Below are positions 20,101-28,063 of a stretch of 64,000 nt of DNA, in pieces (position 1 is the first letter of the stretch; each line of letters opens with the position of its first letter). The stretch covers positions 32,286 through 96,285 of the forward strand of contig CAJUMY010000005.1 of NCBI GenBank assembly GCA_910587685.1. Reading direction: 5' to 3'. Position numbers and translations under genes: made by a program. The notes under the pieces were generated by a model. It saw nothing but the letters and a program-made list of their open reading frames with translations. It searched no databases and was not told the origin of the DNA. The stretch is from an uncultured Christensenellaceae bacterium (GTDB lineage: Bacteria; Bacillota; Clostridia; Christensenellales; UBA3700).

Positions 20101-23100
20101 CGGGTCTGAACGTATACTTTCCGTTAACGTACTCGAGCTCGCCTTCCTTGAATCCTCTCGAGTAGCTTGCGGCTTCTGCGCTCGCATTGACGGAAATGTT
20201 AAGTCTCGTCGTGGTAAGATTGCCGACGGTGTCGTTATCGTCGTTTTCCCACGAAATATTGAGTTCCTTATCTATTACGGCTCTGAATTCGTTGACGCCG
20301 GGCAGATTATCCTGCGCTCCCAATTTCAACGAGAACGAATTGGTCTTTATGAACCAAGATCTCGGGATATCGAGCGTCTCGGGATATTCGAAGTACATTC
20401 CGACGGCTTCGTCCGCTATCGGCTTATTCTTGAGATATACCGCTATTCTAGCGCTCTCTATTCCCTGTTCCGACGAACTGCCGCCTCCGCTGAGCTCGAG
20501 CGACTGCTTAACAAGAGCGCCGCTCTCGGGGTCGAATACGTACGTGACGGCTCTGTTAGTTCTCGCAAGAGCCGACGTCTTATATCCGTATGCCGAAGCC
20601 TTAGACGTAATATTCGCGGTATCGGTCATATTTCTGCCGCCGATAGTACCGTTGATATTTACTATGATACTGTTATTCGTAGCGTTGTTATCGTATACGA
20701 AACCTACCGCTACGCCTTGCATACTGTCGTTACCTGCGACGATGCTTCCGTCGACGTTCAGTATTGCGGAAAGTATGTATCCCTTCTCAAGCGCGCCGTC
20801 AGCCGTATTGATATTGCTTCTATCCATATTTACTATGAAGCCCGAAGCGATCTCCTTAGCGCCTATAATACCGTATACGTTAGCATTGACATCATATATG
20901 ATACCCGACGCGTTGACAGCGACCGCAGCCGCTTTCGAAATATTCTTTCTCAGCGAATCTGCGCTCCAGTTGATAGTAGAACTTCCTATATAACCGTTAC
21001 TTTCTGCCGCAATACCCGCAAAGATAGCGTTATCGTCCTGCGTCGCAATATTGTCTACGTCAGCGATTATATTGGTTATTATATTATTATTTATACCGAC
21101 TACGCCGCCGACTTTAGGAGCGACTATATTACCGCTGACGGTTACGGACGCGTCGACAGAAGAGTTGAGACCTATTATAGTTCCCGATCCGTCCTCGGCG
21201 TTGAGTCCTGCGATACCGCCCGCAGCTATTTTACCTTCTATATTCGAATTAGCCGCAACGTTCGCGTAAGTGCGGTCTATCCTTCCGTTATTAACGCCCG
21301 CTACCGCGCCTGCGTAGTTAGCGACGATAGAGCTGAAGATAGCATCGTTGCTCGCCAGCGTTACGCTGCTCAGCGTGATAACGCCGTTAACTCTGTTGAT
21401 ACCGGCTATAACGCCTACGCCTTCGAATTCAGTATTATCCTGAGCCGCCTGTATCGTACCGTAATACGTAACGTTGACGTTACTGATAATACCGTTATTC
21501 TCTCTTACGAGCAATGCCGAATATTTTTCCGTAGCTTCGATATTCGCCCTTACTTCTATATTGACGTTCTGAATTCCTCCGCTTGTGTCAATAGTGTTGA
21601 ATATCGGCTTAGCGCTTACGCTTTTTATGCCCGCCGTACTGATAGTGTGATCGCGGCCTTTGAGTATATGTACGAAATTGTTTATCGGTTCCCATGCGGC
21701 ATAGTCTTCTTCCGTAATAACGAGATCGTTGACGAGCTCGAACTGAAGACCTCTTACTATACCTCTCGAGAGAAGACCTACCGCTCTCAAATCTCTTAAT
21801 GAGGATACCTCTCTCTTTGCGTGAACTACCGCGTAGACCTTACCCTTTATATTACCTTCGAGCGAAAGCTGACCGTTAGCGGCGCCCGCAACTTCGGTAG
21901 CGCTCGTAAAGTTCTCAACGTAACCGTAGAAATCGGTTCTTACAGCCTCGAACTTAACGCTTCCGTCTCTTGCGACTACGCTTACGCCGTTCTTGTCGTT
22001 AGTAGAATTGAGGTTGTCAAGATACATAATATTGAATACGTCGCTTGAACCCTCTACCGACGAATATCTCTCTCCGGTGAGTATGATGCTGTTTTTATTT
22101 CTGTTTACTATCCATACGTTATTGATATTGTCCGCGTTATCGTACGTATTGAAGAAATAATAGATGTTTTCCTTGAATACGGACGACGTGGTGCCGACGT
22201 TAAGATTGATATACGCGTCTATTACTACGTTAGATACAATACCTTTGTTCTCGCCAGCTATTACGCCCGACTTGGTTCTCTCGTCAAGATGTACGAAACC
22301 TACTACAGCGTTGACTGAATCAATGACTCCGCTCTCGGCGTTAAATCCCGTAATTACGCCCGAATATGCGGTCGGCGACGAAGATATAAGAGTTACGCCT
22401 CTCGTATTCGACAGATTTGCGTTCGCGTCTATCTTACCGCTTATTCTGCCTTTATTGACACCGGTGAGAATACCTGCGTACGGATTAGCTGTAATATTTC
22501 TTTCCGCGCTTCCCGTAAAGAAAAGCCTGTTATCTACGCTGTTATAACTACTGTCGACGTAAGTGCCGAGATCTATAGTTCCTCTATTGTCCGCAACAAG
22601 CACCGCAGAAGCAGTCAGACCGTCGCCGATACTAAATCCGCTCGCCGTTGCGCTGAAGCTTCCGTTTACTTCTATATTTATATTGCGTATTTCACCCTTG
22701 AGAATACCGAAGAGCGCCGCTTCCTTTAGCGGATTATCGTTCCTATCGGTATTGAACGTGACGTTAGAAAGCGTTATCTTATTGCCAGAACCGTCAAGTA
22801 TACCTTCGAAAGCGTATTCCGTAACGCTACCGTCGGCGTTCTTAACGCTGCCGCCGATAGGCGTGAGTTTCGCGGTCGAAGAACCGACAGATATATTGTT
22901 CGTGAGCGTAATGTCATTGTCGATATAGAATACTATATCCTTAAAGCTCGAACCGTTATTTACCGATTCTTGGAAATAGTACCAATCGGAAGCGGAAGAT
23001 ATACGGTTACCCATGATTATACAGCGTATCTTCCAATCGCTGTTCGGAGTGTTATTGTTCGCAAGACTCGGGAACGTATACGAAGTCTTGCCGGAAAGAG

Positions 23101-26100
23101 TTCCGTCTCCGCCGGTAATATTGTTTCCTTCTCTCTTATTGCCGTAATAGCCCGCGATCGCGTACTGATCGTTGACAGCCGAAGAAACTACCGTATTGAC
23201 GGCGCCGTTATCCAAAACAAAGTTGACCTGCAATCTTCCGGAATCTTCGATAGCTCCGAGCTGAGCCTGTATCTCTATAGTCTTAAGATATGCGTCTGTA
23301 ACGCTTTCTCCGCCCTGACGCTTTAGCGCCGGAATATTGATCGAAGCATTATTCGACGGAGTATAGAGATATGCAACGCCGCCGTATGACGTCGTAGACT
23401 GACCTACGAACGAAACGCCGACTTTATTATTCGCGCCGATGCTGGCGTCGAAGTTATTTCTATTAGAACTTACGTAGAAGTTATTAAGAGCCGCCCCGTT
23501 GTTGTATCCGATACCGCCTGCAACGTAATATCTGGTGAACGCGTCGGAAACGTTTCCTTTTCTGAACGTCAGATTGTTAAGATTGACTGCAACATTCGTC
23601 AGCGGTCCCTCGTTCCAACCTACCGCGCCTCCCAGGAAGAAGCTCTGCGTATCCAGCGCGGTTCTGTCGATATTTGCAAAAGATACTATAGGACTTCCTT
23701 CTACGTTGACTATAACGTCCTTTATCGTACCGCCTTTGTTCTCGCCCGCTATGAGACCGAACAACAAGTCGTTTTTAGTGTTAAGCGAAATAGTAGCGGA
23801 ATCTCTTACGGTTATCTTAACGTCTTCTATAGTTCCGCCGAAGTTTTCGCCCGCGACGGTACCCATATAGATTTTACCGCTCTGAGATATGCCGTCGATT
23901 CTGTTACCGTCGATATTGAGTCCTTTTACGCGTCCGCTATTGCCGATAACGCCGAAAAGACCCGCCTTACGCTTGCCCTCTGCGGATATATTGCCTATCT
24001 TTATCGTAAACTTGTCATATGAAGAATTATACGAATCGACAACACCTTTTTCCTGACTCGGAGTCAAAGTCCCCCTGCCGTTATTAGAAGCAAGCGTATA
24101 CGCAGTCGTATATCCGACCAAAGTCGCGTTGAACGGATATCTCGTCTCGACTTCCGTCTCGCCGCTCATCGTATATACCGCGGTACCCATAGGCATAAAG
24201 TTGCCTGCGTTCTCGCCTTCGTTCGGAACGATATCTTTAATTATATATATAGTCATCCATGCCGGGGTTAGGTTGTTATTCGTATTTCTTGCGACCTGGT
24301 TCCACTGAGCTACGTTGCCGATATACTTCGTAGACATGAACGCTCTTATATTCTTATTGGTAGTACCGGAGCCTTTTACTTTCACGCCGTAGCGGAAAGT
24401 ATCGTCGCTCTCTATATACTGAACGTACGCCTCTTCGGCCTCGTTGGCGCTGATATAGTTTTCGGAAGTCTGATTGTTATCGAACGACATGTCTCCGTTC
24501 ATCCAACCCAATCTGTTAGTATAGATGTCGCCCGCCGAAATGGCAGTAAGTTCGGCGCTCTTTGCTCTCGTTATAACTCCGCCGTCATAGAACGAAGAAC
24601 GGTGAGCTTCGTTGATGAAGAACGTAAAGTTGCCGAAATTCCTCGATCTCAAACTTGCGTCCACAAGATCCGACGGCGTCATAGCTTTAACGTAAGGCAG
24701 ATACACGTTGCTGGATTCGCCGCTGAGAGTACTTCCCATCGTCGAAATATAATTTATGCCGTTAGTATCTCCGCCCTGTCTCTTTATGGCGTCATTGGTC
24801 ATATTATATACCCAAACGTTAGAGTTCGATACGCTCTGTCCTCTGTTGATAAGATAAGTCTTATCGTTAGCGCCGAGACCGTGTCCCGTCGTACCTATCG
24901 CAACGTTAGTAAGAGTAACGCTGTTTGCAGCATTATCTTTACCTCCCATGAGATAGGAATAATATACATTTATGGGAGCGGACGTAATGCCTTCCATAGA
25001 TATTTCGATATTCGCGTTGGTGACATTAACGTAACCGCCTCTGTGATATCCTATGAATCCGGTAATATTCGAATCGTCATTGGTTCCCAAGAACTCTCCC
25101 ACAGTGGAAACCTTAATATCGATATTGCATCCCGATACCGTAAGAGACGAAACGTCGCCGATAAATCCGGAAATACATCCCGAGCCGAGCTGAGGAGCTT
25201 CGAAACTGAAATTTTCGATCCTTACTATACTGTTATTGATAGTTGCGCCCAAAGCGTCCATTCCGCCGCCCGTAGCTCCGGCAAAGCCGCCTACCTGCGT
25301 TGCGTACTGAGTTCCCGCGTCTGCGTTATTGTCGTTCTGATATCTTCTGTAATCGGTAAGAACTATCGACGGCTTTACAGTTATATCGCACTTATTGACC
25401 AGACCCGAAATATTACCGAAAAGTCCGCCGTAATACGTAATGCCGTTAGGCGTCATCATATTCTCGCCTTCGGGATCGGTAAAGCTCGTCTTTGCGTAGC
25501 TGACGTCGGCGTCGATAACGCAGTTCTCAATATTTCCGCGCATAACGTCCATAAATCCGCCGTTATACCACTGAATATTGGTTTTATTATCTATCGACGT
25601 ATTTACTTTGATACCGAGATTCCTCATCGTACCGCTGAAAATACCGATAGGACCCGCTGTTACGCCGTTATTGAATACCACGACGTTCTTTACGGGATCG
25701 TCTCCGTTATTACCGCTGAACGTAGAATATAATTTATAACCTACAGCGGCGTTCGAATCGAGTTCGAATCTTCCTCTTCCGTTTTGGTCGACGTTGGACG
25801 CCGTATCGAACTTAACGTTCTCGACGACGCTATTTGTTATTTTGCTCTCGCTCTGATAGAACGGAGCAGTGCCTTGATACTTGCCGTCGTCAATAAAATA
25901 TCTTGTACCGGAAAGGCCGACAAGCCTGTTCCAAGTATAGCTGTCCTTGACAAGGTACTGTCCCGAAGAGAGTCCCTGATAAAATTCAACGTTGGTAGTA
26001 CTGCCTGCAGTGATATTCGCGATATTCGTAGAAACGAATCCTCCGCTTGTGATATACGAAGAATACGGCGTCTGAGTGGTAACGGTAACTATACCGTTGT

Positions 26101-27361
26101 CTCTTGTCTCCGCAGTCGCTACCATATCCTCTCCGAGAATACTTCCGCCCTTTAGATTGATTATCTTCGCATCGTTATCGTTAGACGTACTGATCCAACC
26201 GAATCCCGTAGGAACGCGGTATCTTTCCGTGCTTGGACCTATGCTTCTGAAATCATATAATCCGTTGTAATTGACGAGTACTACGTTATTAAACTTGCTG
26301 TTCGAATCGTTGCTGCCGCTCGTCGCTCCCGAAATAACGCCTACTTCGTTGCCAACCACGTTCGTATTATTAGAATTGTGACCGAAAAGATCGGCGCCGA
26401 TAAGCGTTGACGGAGAAACGTTCAACACGCAGTTATTGAAAATATTATTATTACCGCCGAGTTCACCTGCGACGCCGCCTATACCTTTCTTGCCGTTATT
26501 GCCGGTATAGTCGTGCGAAGTCGCGCTGATAGTCGCGCCGATTATATTGAATACACAGTTAGTCGAAGTACCTCCGGCATAACCGAACGCTCCTCCGACT
26601 AGCGGATAACCTTTATCTCTGTCGCTGGCGCCGGTAGCCAAAGCATAAACGGAACCGTATATATTAATATTACAGTTGTTGATCTTACCTCCGTTATACA
26701 CGTAACCTATAAAACCGCCGACGGTAGGATAATATGAAGGATTGTTTATTAAGTTATTGTCGCCTCTCTTGAAATATATTGAAGTCAAAGAGTTGGGCGC
26801 GTAATAATAGTTAAGGTTCTTAATGGTCGCGCTGCCGCTCATCTCCGATATAAAACCGCCCGACCTCTGTTTCGAATACAAAAACTCAGTTAAAACGTTG
26901 GATATGACCGAATGTCCGTTGCCGTCGAACACGGTGTTTCCCTCTATTGTTTTTTGTCTGTTTATAAACTGCGCCGAAGTGATTATAAAGTCTTTTGTAA
27001 GTCTATACGTCTTGTTGTTGACTTCGCTCTTTTCAGAGCCTCTGAGACAGTAGACGAATTTAGCTGCGGTATCTACTATGTATGCTCCGCCCGACTGTTG
27101 GAATCCTAGGCTCGAAAGACTGGCGTCTTCAGCCATAGCCGTAGCGACCGCCAAGCTGTCTACTTCTATGTAATTGGAAATGTCCTTAGGCATATCCGCG
27201 AATTGAATATAAGGAAGCTTATCGGACTCTCCTCCGATATCTCCTCCGCTACCTCCTCCGATACCCGCGATAAACTCGCTCGTCAAAACAAGTCCTACCG
27301 CAAATACCAATACCATTAAAACGGTAATAGATAACTTGAACAAATTCTGTTTCTTACTCAT
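8162..27361 (-). CDS. Giant surface protein: beta-helix (GLUG-like) and MBG repeats, C-terminal membrane anchor
   Basis: One uninterrupted frame encodes 6399 aa. The start ATG follows AGGAG by six bases. Residues 8-32 form a signal or anchor segment (LSITVLMVLVFAVGLVL). From about residue 90 to 5400 the protein is built from degenerate repeats. A typical unit runs from a helix like DDLIRIAMRINSG through a D-I strand and F-NGNGH-I to GLFGYIGEEGxIxNI and a following beta-strand series. This is the pattern of GLUG-type right-handed beta-helix proteins of gut Firmicutes and Bacteroidetes. Roughly residues 5450-6240 carry MBG/Ig-like repeats (ITYGDTFTGF, KKINVTFKNG). The C-terminus has a membrane segment near residue 6300 (YAILLVAILIVLAMLI) and a charged tail of about 85 residues. 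No LPXTG sorting signal is present. Likely an adhesin or cell-envelope scaffold; the ligand is unknown. Confidence 0.9.
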   Translation of the reverse strand: MSKKQNLFKLSITVLMVLVFAVGLVLTSEFIAGIGGGSGGDIGGESDKLPYIQFADMPKDISNYIEVDSLAVATAMAEDASLSSLGFQQSGGAYIVDTAAKFVYCLRGSEKSEVNNKTYRLTKDFIITSAQFINRQKTIEGNTVFDGNGHSVISNVLTEFLYSKQRSGGFISEMSGSATIKNLNYYYAPNSLTSIYFKRGDNNLINNPSYYPTVGGFIGYVYNGGKINNCNINIYGSVYALATGASDRDKGYPLVGGAFGYAGGTSTNCVFNIIGATISATSHDYTGNNGKKGIGGVAGELGGNNNIFNNCVLNVSPSTLIGADLFGHNSNNTNVVGNEVGVISGATSGSNDSNSKFNNVVLVNYNGLYDFRSIGPSTERYRVPTGFGWISTSNDNDAKIINLKGGSILGEDMVATAETRDNGIVTVTTQTPYSSYITSGGFVSTNIANITAGSTTNVEFYQGLSSGQYLVKDSYTWNRLVGLSGTRYFIDDGKYQGTAPFYQSESKITNSVVENVKFDTASNVDQNGRGRFELDSNAAVGYKLYSTFSGNNGDDPVKNVVVFNNGVTAGPIGIFSGTMRNLGIKVNTSIDNKTNIQWYNGGFMDVMRGNIENCVIDADVSYAKTSFTDPEGENMMTPNGITYYGGLFGNISGLVNKCDITVKPSIVLTDYRRYQNDNNADAGTQYATQVGGFAGATGGGMDALGATINNSIVRIENFSFEAPQLGSGCISGFIGDVSSLTVSGCNIDIKVSTVGEFLGTNDDSNITGFIGYHRGGYVNVTNANIEISMEGITSAPINVYYSYLMGGKDNAANSVTLTNVAIGTTGHGLGANDKTYLINRGQSVSNSNVWVYNMTNDAIKRQGGDTNGINYISTMGSTLSGESSNVYLPYVKAMTPSDLVDASLRSRNFGNFTFFINEAHRSSFYDGGVITRAKSAELTAISAGDIYTNRLGWMNGDMSFDNNQTSENYISANEAEEAYVQYIESDDTFRYGVKVKGSGTTNKNIRAFMSTKYIGNVAQWNQVARNTNNNLTPAWMTIYIIKDIVPNEGENAGNFMPMGTAVYTMSGETEVETRYPFNATLVGYTTAYTLASNNGRGTLTPSQEKGVVDSYNSSYDKFTIKIGNISAEGKRKAGLFGVIGNSGRVKGLNIDGNRIDGISQSGKIYMGTVAGENFGGTIEDVKITVRDSATISLNTKNDLLFGLIAGENKGGTIKDVIVNVEGSPIVSFANIDRTALDTQSFFLGGAVGWNEGPLTNVAVNLNNLTFRKGNVSDAFTRYYVAGGIGYNNGAALNNFYVSSNRNNFDASIGANNKVGVSFVGQSTTSYGGVAYLYTPSNNASINIPALKRQGGESVTDAYLKTIEIQAQLGAIEDSGRLQVNFVLDNGAVNTVVSSAVNDQYAIAGYYGNKREGNNITGGDGTLSGKTSYTFPSLANNNTPNSDWKIRCIIMGNRISSASDWYYFQESVNNGSSFKDIVFYIDNDITLTNNISVGSSTAKLTPIGGSVKNADGSVTEYAFEGILDGSGNKITLSNVTFNTDRNDNPLKEAALFGILKGEIRNINIEVNGSFSATASGFSIGDGLTASAVLVADNRGTIDLGTYVDSSYNSVDNRLFFTGSAERNITANPYAGILTGVNKGRISGKIDANANLSNTRGVTLISSSPTAYSGVITGFNAESGVIDSVNAVVGFVHLDERTKSGVIAGENKGIVSNVVIDAYINLNVGTTSSVFKENIYYFFNTYDNADNINNVWIVNRNKNSIILTGERYSSVEGSSDVFNIMYLDNLNSTNDKNGVSVVARDGSVKFEAVRTDFYGYVENFTSATEVAGAANGQLSLEGNIKGKVYAVVHAKREVSSLRDLRAVGLLSRGIVRGLQFELVNDLVITEEDYAAWEPINNFVHILKGRDHTISTAGIKSVSAKPIFNTIDTSGGIQNVNIEVRANIEATEKYSALLVRENNGIISNVNVTYYGTIQAAQDNTEFEGVGVIAGINRVNGVITLSSVTLASNDAIFSSIVANYAGAVAGVNNGRIDRTYANVAANSNIEGKIAAGGIAGLNAEDGSGTIIGLNSSVDASVTVSGNIVAPKVGGVVGINNNIITNIIADVDNIATQDDNAIFAGIAAESNGYIGSSTINWSADSLRKNISKAAAVAVNASGIIYDVNANVYGIIGAKEIASGFIVNMDRSNINTADGALEKGYILSAILNVDGSIVAGNDSMQGVAVGFVYDNNATNNSIIVNINGTIGGRNMTDTANITSKASAYGYKTSALARTNRAVTYVFDPESGALVKQSLELSGGGSSSEQGIESARIAVYLKNKPIADEAVGMYFEYPETLDIPRSWFIKTNSFSLKLGAQDNLPGVNEFRAVIDKELNISWENDDNDTVGNLTTTRLNISVNASAEAASYSRGFKEGELEYVNGKYTFRPDLKTLGQDTNRVVVFSNFKLDINNGDEFSEVNNAVNEFDLFYDININLYTDIVIGVEGQRVDDINTLAKENFVPFGNMYAFNSVFNGNGHSITIDKNINGANAGLFGIIGEHGVVNDIVVNVNANIGSIAAVSAGGFAGSVYGKVNNVFVKFRNDADSANIPKLNDIEDYNNLKNDKVGAFAGLVGEKAVFDNVWVIYQNDRMPAVNGKFANATDFLSLPNIGIINLGGVSNDLFVEYVDYEGGDKTLAFFVDTDVLPTRVAPWKNQYGGVITHTANSKYAESGYSGFNVEYPISDDATIYTVSLIKTYMTSLDDLINFANNVKGFNIDSMEQFYLDVDINIDAASLLEAGVEGGVFQSIGSLSSMFKARFNAQGHTVTIGEDVTIKAGSGGNAGFFAYLASSAIIENLKLVVKTNNFDFWNYAGSIAGVNEGTIKNSVVEYRADKPINYPNRFGGIVGNNNTKGAVLNSEGVYLVTDYLADKSAIVAPSASETNSIFNTVYIHKPHDDRGIGVDYATAINGNKITISSAFGSDYNGTAPYFGLLDSQGTNLDPAKTETTELSSAAKRSVYSMVFLNTVINDADDLIRIAMRINSGVFNVSGLVFDFNADVELVGNHTVISDTIDNGFKATLNGNGHTLTFKEGSIYGEYSGFIGYMTEEGIIKNISFVFEDGFTVVSAGDDVNAATRYAGLIVGHSYGLIENVLVYDKGAKIVSNNTNVVVGTSSGTLINTVLVVDNAKEDAMSPISGVSVVKLIGRDLEFTDIRANENGSFKVTSDADIYVYDSSDMSSCSSIGTNLTLTTVPSFISGFDVIISNEAEYRKAVEEINSADINTAKRTLYNVTFSIDSDIDSLVVEGSETLEPIGKNESSPFVSAFNGHGKILRVASPIKGEGYAGIFGYIGEEGSISDLIIYSQGDISVSKRIVTDTSGVQTEIPETYIGAIAYNKGNINNSLITSANGSTMSDAMYAAGGIAVTEKMTNNLWYLTTTTGNRVASTTAVGKSGVNVLTMVGQITEQIVANVSASGIEFKRADENGVGKFFANYAQAGVNATGSDSIAIARGSVGLVYEYVNVKNSIENSDDWRQIAYDVNAGYPLANINFTLESDLEIAASQANMVTKELSAKIEGNSHSINIVGVDGNVAEKEFVLIASLGATSEIKNVTFNVGAQNAMVSFGYVLETKKARGIFVGENNGSINNINVNVNANVGDQSNRANMLSVFVGVNNGSIRNVSMTVNGVFHMRGTFGYLAVENNGSIGGNVNDQSVININSLAIIYGVGSVGSKSVGYAVGYASNNSVIEYLDINVGDGAALQSDSNRTEVGGYVGSNSGIIRDGIITFGKIGSLGYYMKGDKVGFFAGVNESNIDNLVAKALNEPKAGELYIRTNNSNNRYDYNGGMTGSNNFLIVEDSNREFGENTSVRDSSIIVMENSGDVEVTRNADIQAGKRFKFTAKSISSEIGFNGWYENGELIEDGFEFVPAVASAGQKIIYNVVFLKTTIESVKEWNDFVQLVNGGRDVSTAVFSLREGLTLTFDVAVDPVGTLEHPFNGKFNGNGGKIVINGGINVNKYTGLFGYVQDSVIANIDVEFNAHSLGNIRDSVYSGILAAFADNTTIARGSFSEAGEFTENQAGLNRITNNGEIYASINAGGAIGYITNGYVANTVVDNYGGIRMSDSVQNEVGVGGIVGRANNSSLTRVTTNNKANGAIVGRTAGGIVGNVDGISSVTNVSVTSFEDKAIIRGDIYKGGVVGFADNSVTVKNLFIKFRNNGTETPAIGRIVKAWVQNNADITTGEDINAWIITDTAQSNMHRYNGRHVVRVESFNDIEYIENEEGNTAILRAVLTEERRGMFTFWHHTATGIVVDESNGGEGILNVDGISPDAGNFDITLEYRNTVEREDHLIALNNFSVRKSGSEWFETIPTIYVTNDISIDSDLSSVKAILDGNYGGVIHILAIHEGDKVFGGDATLKNLIVTARGTVGFENTKLENVILSEDDIYRSVEDIPDNDAISYMGASGSFEFTNVTIDSATKFVARTKSSVMSGISEDNTIRIIGNVPLKTDNAANIEGFHDFSEGLDNDQLFPYTYKVFGNTTYYYLATTMVAINSEKTLDEMDFLLDNGFDFRDVIIMLNGDINIGERDSLGDGDSKYAVAFNGTLDGNGYKIVFGDNYSPLFTNVGDSGDIRNFIVYVNYQGQENSSVFQSNVNETMSGQQTNIIIINTNKDGNTYPGKTFKNIPNTLLIQQYQTTIPNVIGDYAQMSRLWIDMNVYGSNGDLNIGDILDIKVSRQGLGLDPYSGGTKGIVDMNVWSKLGSVGKIFTGFKYLNMDNTVGELKSNSALATDDLGTNERYILTFMTNEISNTETWNGIASINETISTVNGEILITSDITLDSGYSELTTVSGGNSATINGQGHTVKITTDDNALLNGYVGKIHDIIIDASETSLTAADIIANAKDKTEFERVVVLTSNETAEFDNSYTNVVLGKDPTGNTIAPDKTIIGADNTLSSISFAKGEYLVFILKEGKVTEDKYAEIAFDGAETNGVYTVEYLTEISSAKALGVLGKADDINYEFELTDDIVLESDVTFTSNNKLVGGDSATIDIKGYKFTINNDETVDKSATLKNIIVRGEGTLDIQGTSKVENVIVFGKLLMSDDSDCVNVWTAGEKAENAGVGYINLGEVEKLAGSGAYVAAVTEDGNLSVTFGDALNEENRGYYLVGVSVASAVHYDNEAIILNGSIGGDIVAEYISNVIGSEKNVRAEGSNYAAYVKAIAAINKSDLLEGKTFFMYGDIDFTAVTDVSEVLATRAFTLDGGDGYSVIKFEELNSTTAQIHENVTVQNLIIEFHHRSDEAEGNIFRGKIESGVTVITYEETFEIMGTAYDGTNTRIIKINHYDAHNNKYFHEGRTVMMNTERDFVAYRTEGDENIEVTTFSIDELPEGVTNINFYLPIKVTICGLSSDEKRTALMKGNDLRAVLTEEGLNGDIKINIGNVSGNVFLNGYVIDGNTMRTGYTDVISYSYDGGVKNTAINVTVNMVEFGVGQYIVKNQRSEFSFDGLGNDFDLMSGATSVVSSFVTPSGVSFVTNVEGVSEGRIDAGEYTVKGQFFAEDGVTVLGSLDYKHTIVPYSVSAKDISVLTREYARDANGKALTSASIDTDVSDIFAKLGAVYSEEEIESLKTVFNENVRLVYGNDGRVGNAIPVKATASGVIEKNFVVNGTLLLSGNIEKAKVSVTLSDREYTFDPLRQGHNIAGDLLVSEIINGVSGDGKGIVSGDIKKAISKNSYLYIAGISGMIEVGEYDLTSNIASDNYAITVLGEPKVTVNKADYTVDISENTMNKLSYLGTVKDPNGYFATSIKDSEGNAVTSMRVGVGSYPIIDEITTVYDGVRIVTSLGEYSITAENVYLTANGTRVGENNYNLTTNLGSIGVRNITINDGFRLISTSSEYNGALPTLTTSAVAIGINSYAQLRAEAFFLDEESAVNSGEHRVGVRIISDRIGEDVTEYVIANSRFTYDSEAGYGIFNNSYKVTKRTVGIVYNNTSMTYGDSIADIMSNMYAKKFDLALTLNFVGADGNVHAYGEHLDTGVYEIAYAVGDAANANIDKNNVIKTIKSGKLTVSPKSVDVVLIPNEKEITYGDTFTGFTASVRTLENEEWSLAKDTAFDFEYKFGRTTVNNDNVSEVFFTAGAHTVENITVTLDSNHRLNAVSAETLTVAPKKINVTFKNGSVSKEYTYDNKTTTKLDKLLASDDLVGADKAESLGGIYTWKEAMGKQDVTLVGLTNGNYELAEAVVGEKKLNIGRLVYTVTVGDVRADEVKNTTTVNLVTSVGGKGDSIVLSLNGVYTEKEIDKLVNAYLEENNVIGNDLYDVVFEKDGKYKFVEHDRTLEYVVYAILLVAILIVLAMLISGISSIATMPAAGKRDFNFEVEKNAKANAALLKDIDKRKKKEYKSASKMMKAAAKNDVAFDIEKELFPEVSEEQVETNEE

Positions 27362-27529
27362 AATTCACTCCTAAAGACACGCTTGGGCGTCCGCATTATA
27401 TACACTGACGGAAGAATCATCTTCCCTATGCCGTAAATCTCTTTTTCATTGCTTTGCGTTATTATTATGAAATAATATGTGTACGCACGCACGAAAGGGT
27501 ATACTACCCCCTATTATATTTGCATTATA
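27362..27529 (-). promoter_or_regulatory. Long 5' leader of the 6399-aa protein gene
   Basis: About 160 bases separate the predicted transcription start (near 27523) from the ATG. Soon after the start lies an inverted repeat, GGGTA-TAC-TACCC (27497-27509). A small hairpin (27376-27392) sits just 5' of the ribosome binding site CTCCT/AGGAG at 27368-27372. No known riboswitch signature is visible. Confidence 0.4.
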
Positions 27530-27558
27530 ATAATAGCATAGCAAAAATCTAATTACAA
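27530..27558 (-). promoter_or_regulatory. Sigma-A-type promoter for the 6399-aa protein gene
   Basis: TTGTAA (27558-27553), 17 bases, TATTAT (27535-27530) on the minus strand. A second TATAAT overlaps the -10 region immediately downstream. Confidence 0.65.
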
Positions 27559-28063
27559 TACACTTAAGAAATACTTAATTAATTCTAAATTCTTGCTAAA
27601 CAATTTTTATAATAATATTCGATTTTAAGTTGTAATACTACGTTTGATCGGTAATAATTGTCAATTTTTCGATCGTCTTTACGCTATTTTTCCTGATTAT
27701 CTATAATTTATCACGTTCGCTTTTTGATAAACGCTCTCCGCAATTTTATAAAGCGATAAGTATTAAGAAGCGGCTTAGACGTATCATATATCCATACTTA
27801 ACGCATAATTCTCGGCTTTCGCGAACAACTTATTTTTTGCGCGCGACGTCGCGCTATGCAAATCGTCCCAAACCGCCGCTCTTAAACTTTTCCGACCGCC
27901 TTGAATAGACTTTCAAAGACGGCTCATAGAGATATATTTTATCTCCGACGTTCCTTTCTTACTAGTTTTTCGCCGAATATACGGCTTAGATATTATTAAG
28001 GCCGGGCGACTCGGTGACTCCCGATTTTCCGGCAAAGACGAGTCGCCGCCTTAAAACTTTTAC
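27559..28063 (-). other. Intergenic region between the two giant genes, with a cluster of stem-loops
   Basis: No ORF with a ribosome binding site is visible here. From 27559 to about 27838 it is AT-rich with nothing recognised. A perfect 14-bp palindrome, GCGCGACGTCGCGC, lies at 27841-27854. Then several stem-loops follow: 27896-27923 (TTGAA/TTCAA core), 27929-27945 (GAGATA/TATCTC), 27972-27986 (GCCG/CGGC) and a long one at 27998-28052. The last pairs GGCGACTCG (28005-28013) with CGAGTCGCC (28039-28047), and its outer arms AAGGC/GCCTT also pair. These would form the 3' untranslated region of the 9036-aa gene if transcription continues past the first terminator. Confidence 0.5.

Noticed and set aside
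19766..21799. Plus-strand open frame of 677 codons antisense to the beta-helix protein
   Set aside because: Same reason: several similar antisense frames run along the whole giant gene, and none has a start signal or a family signature.
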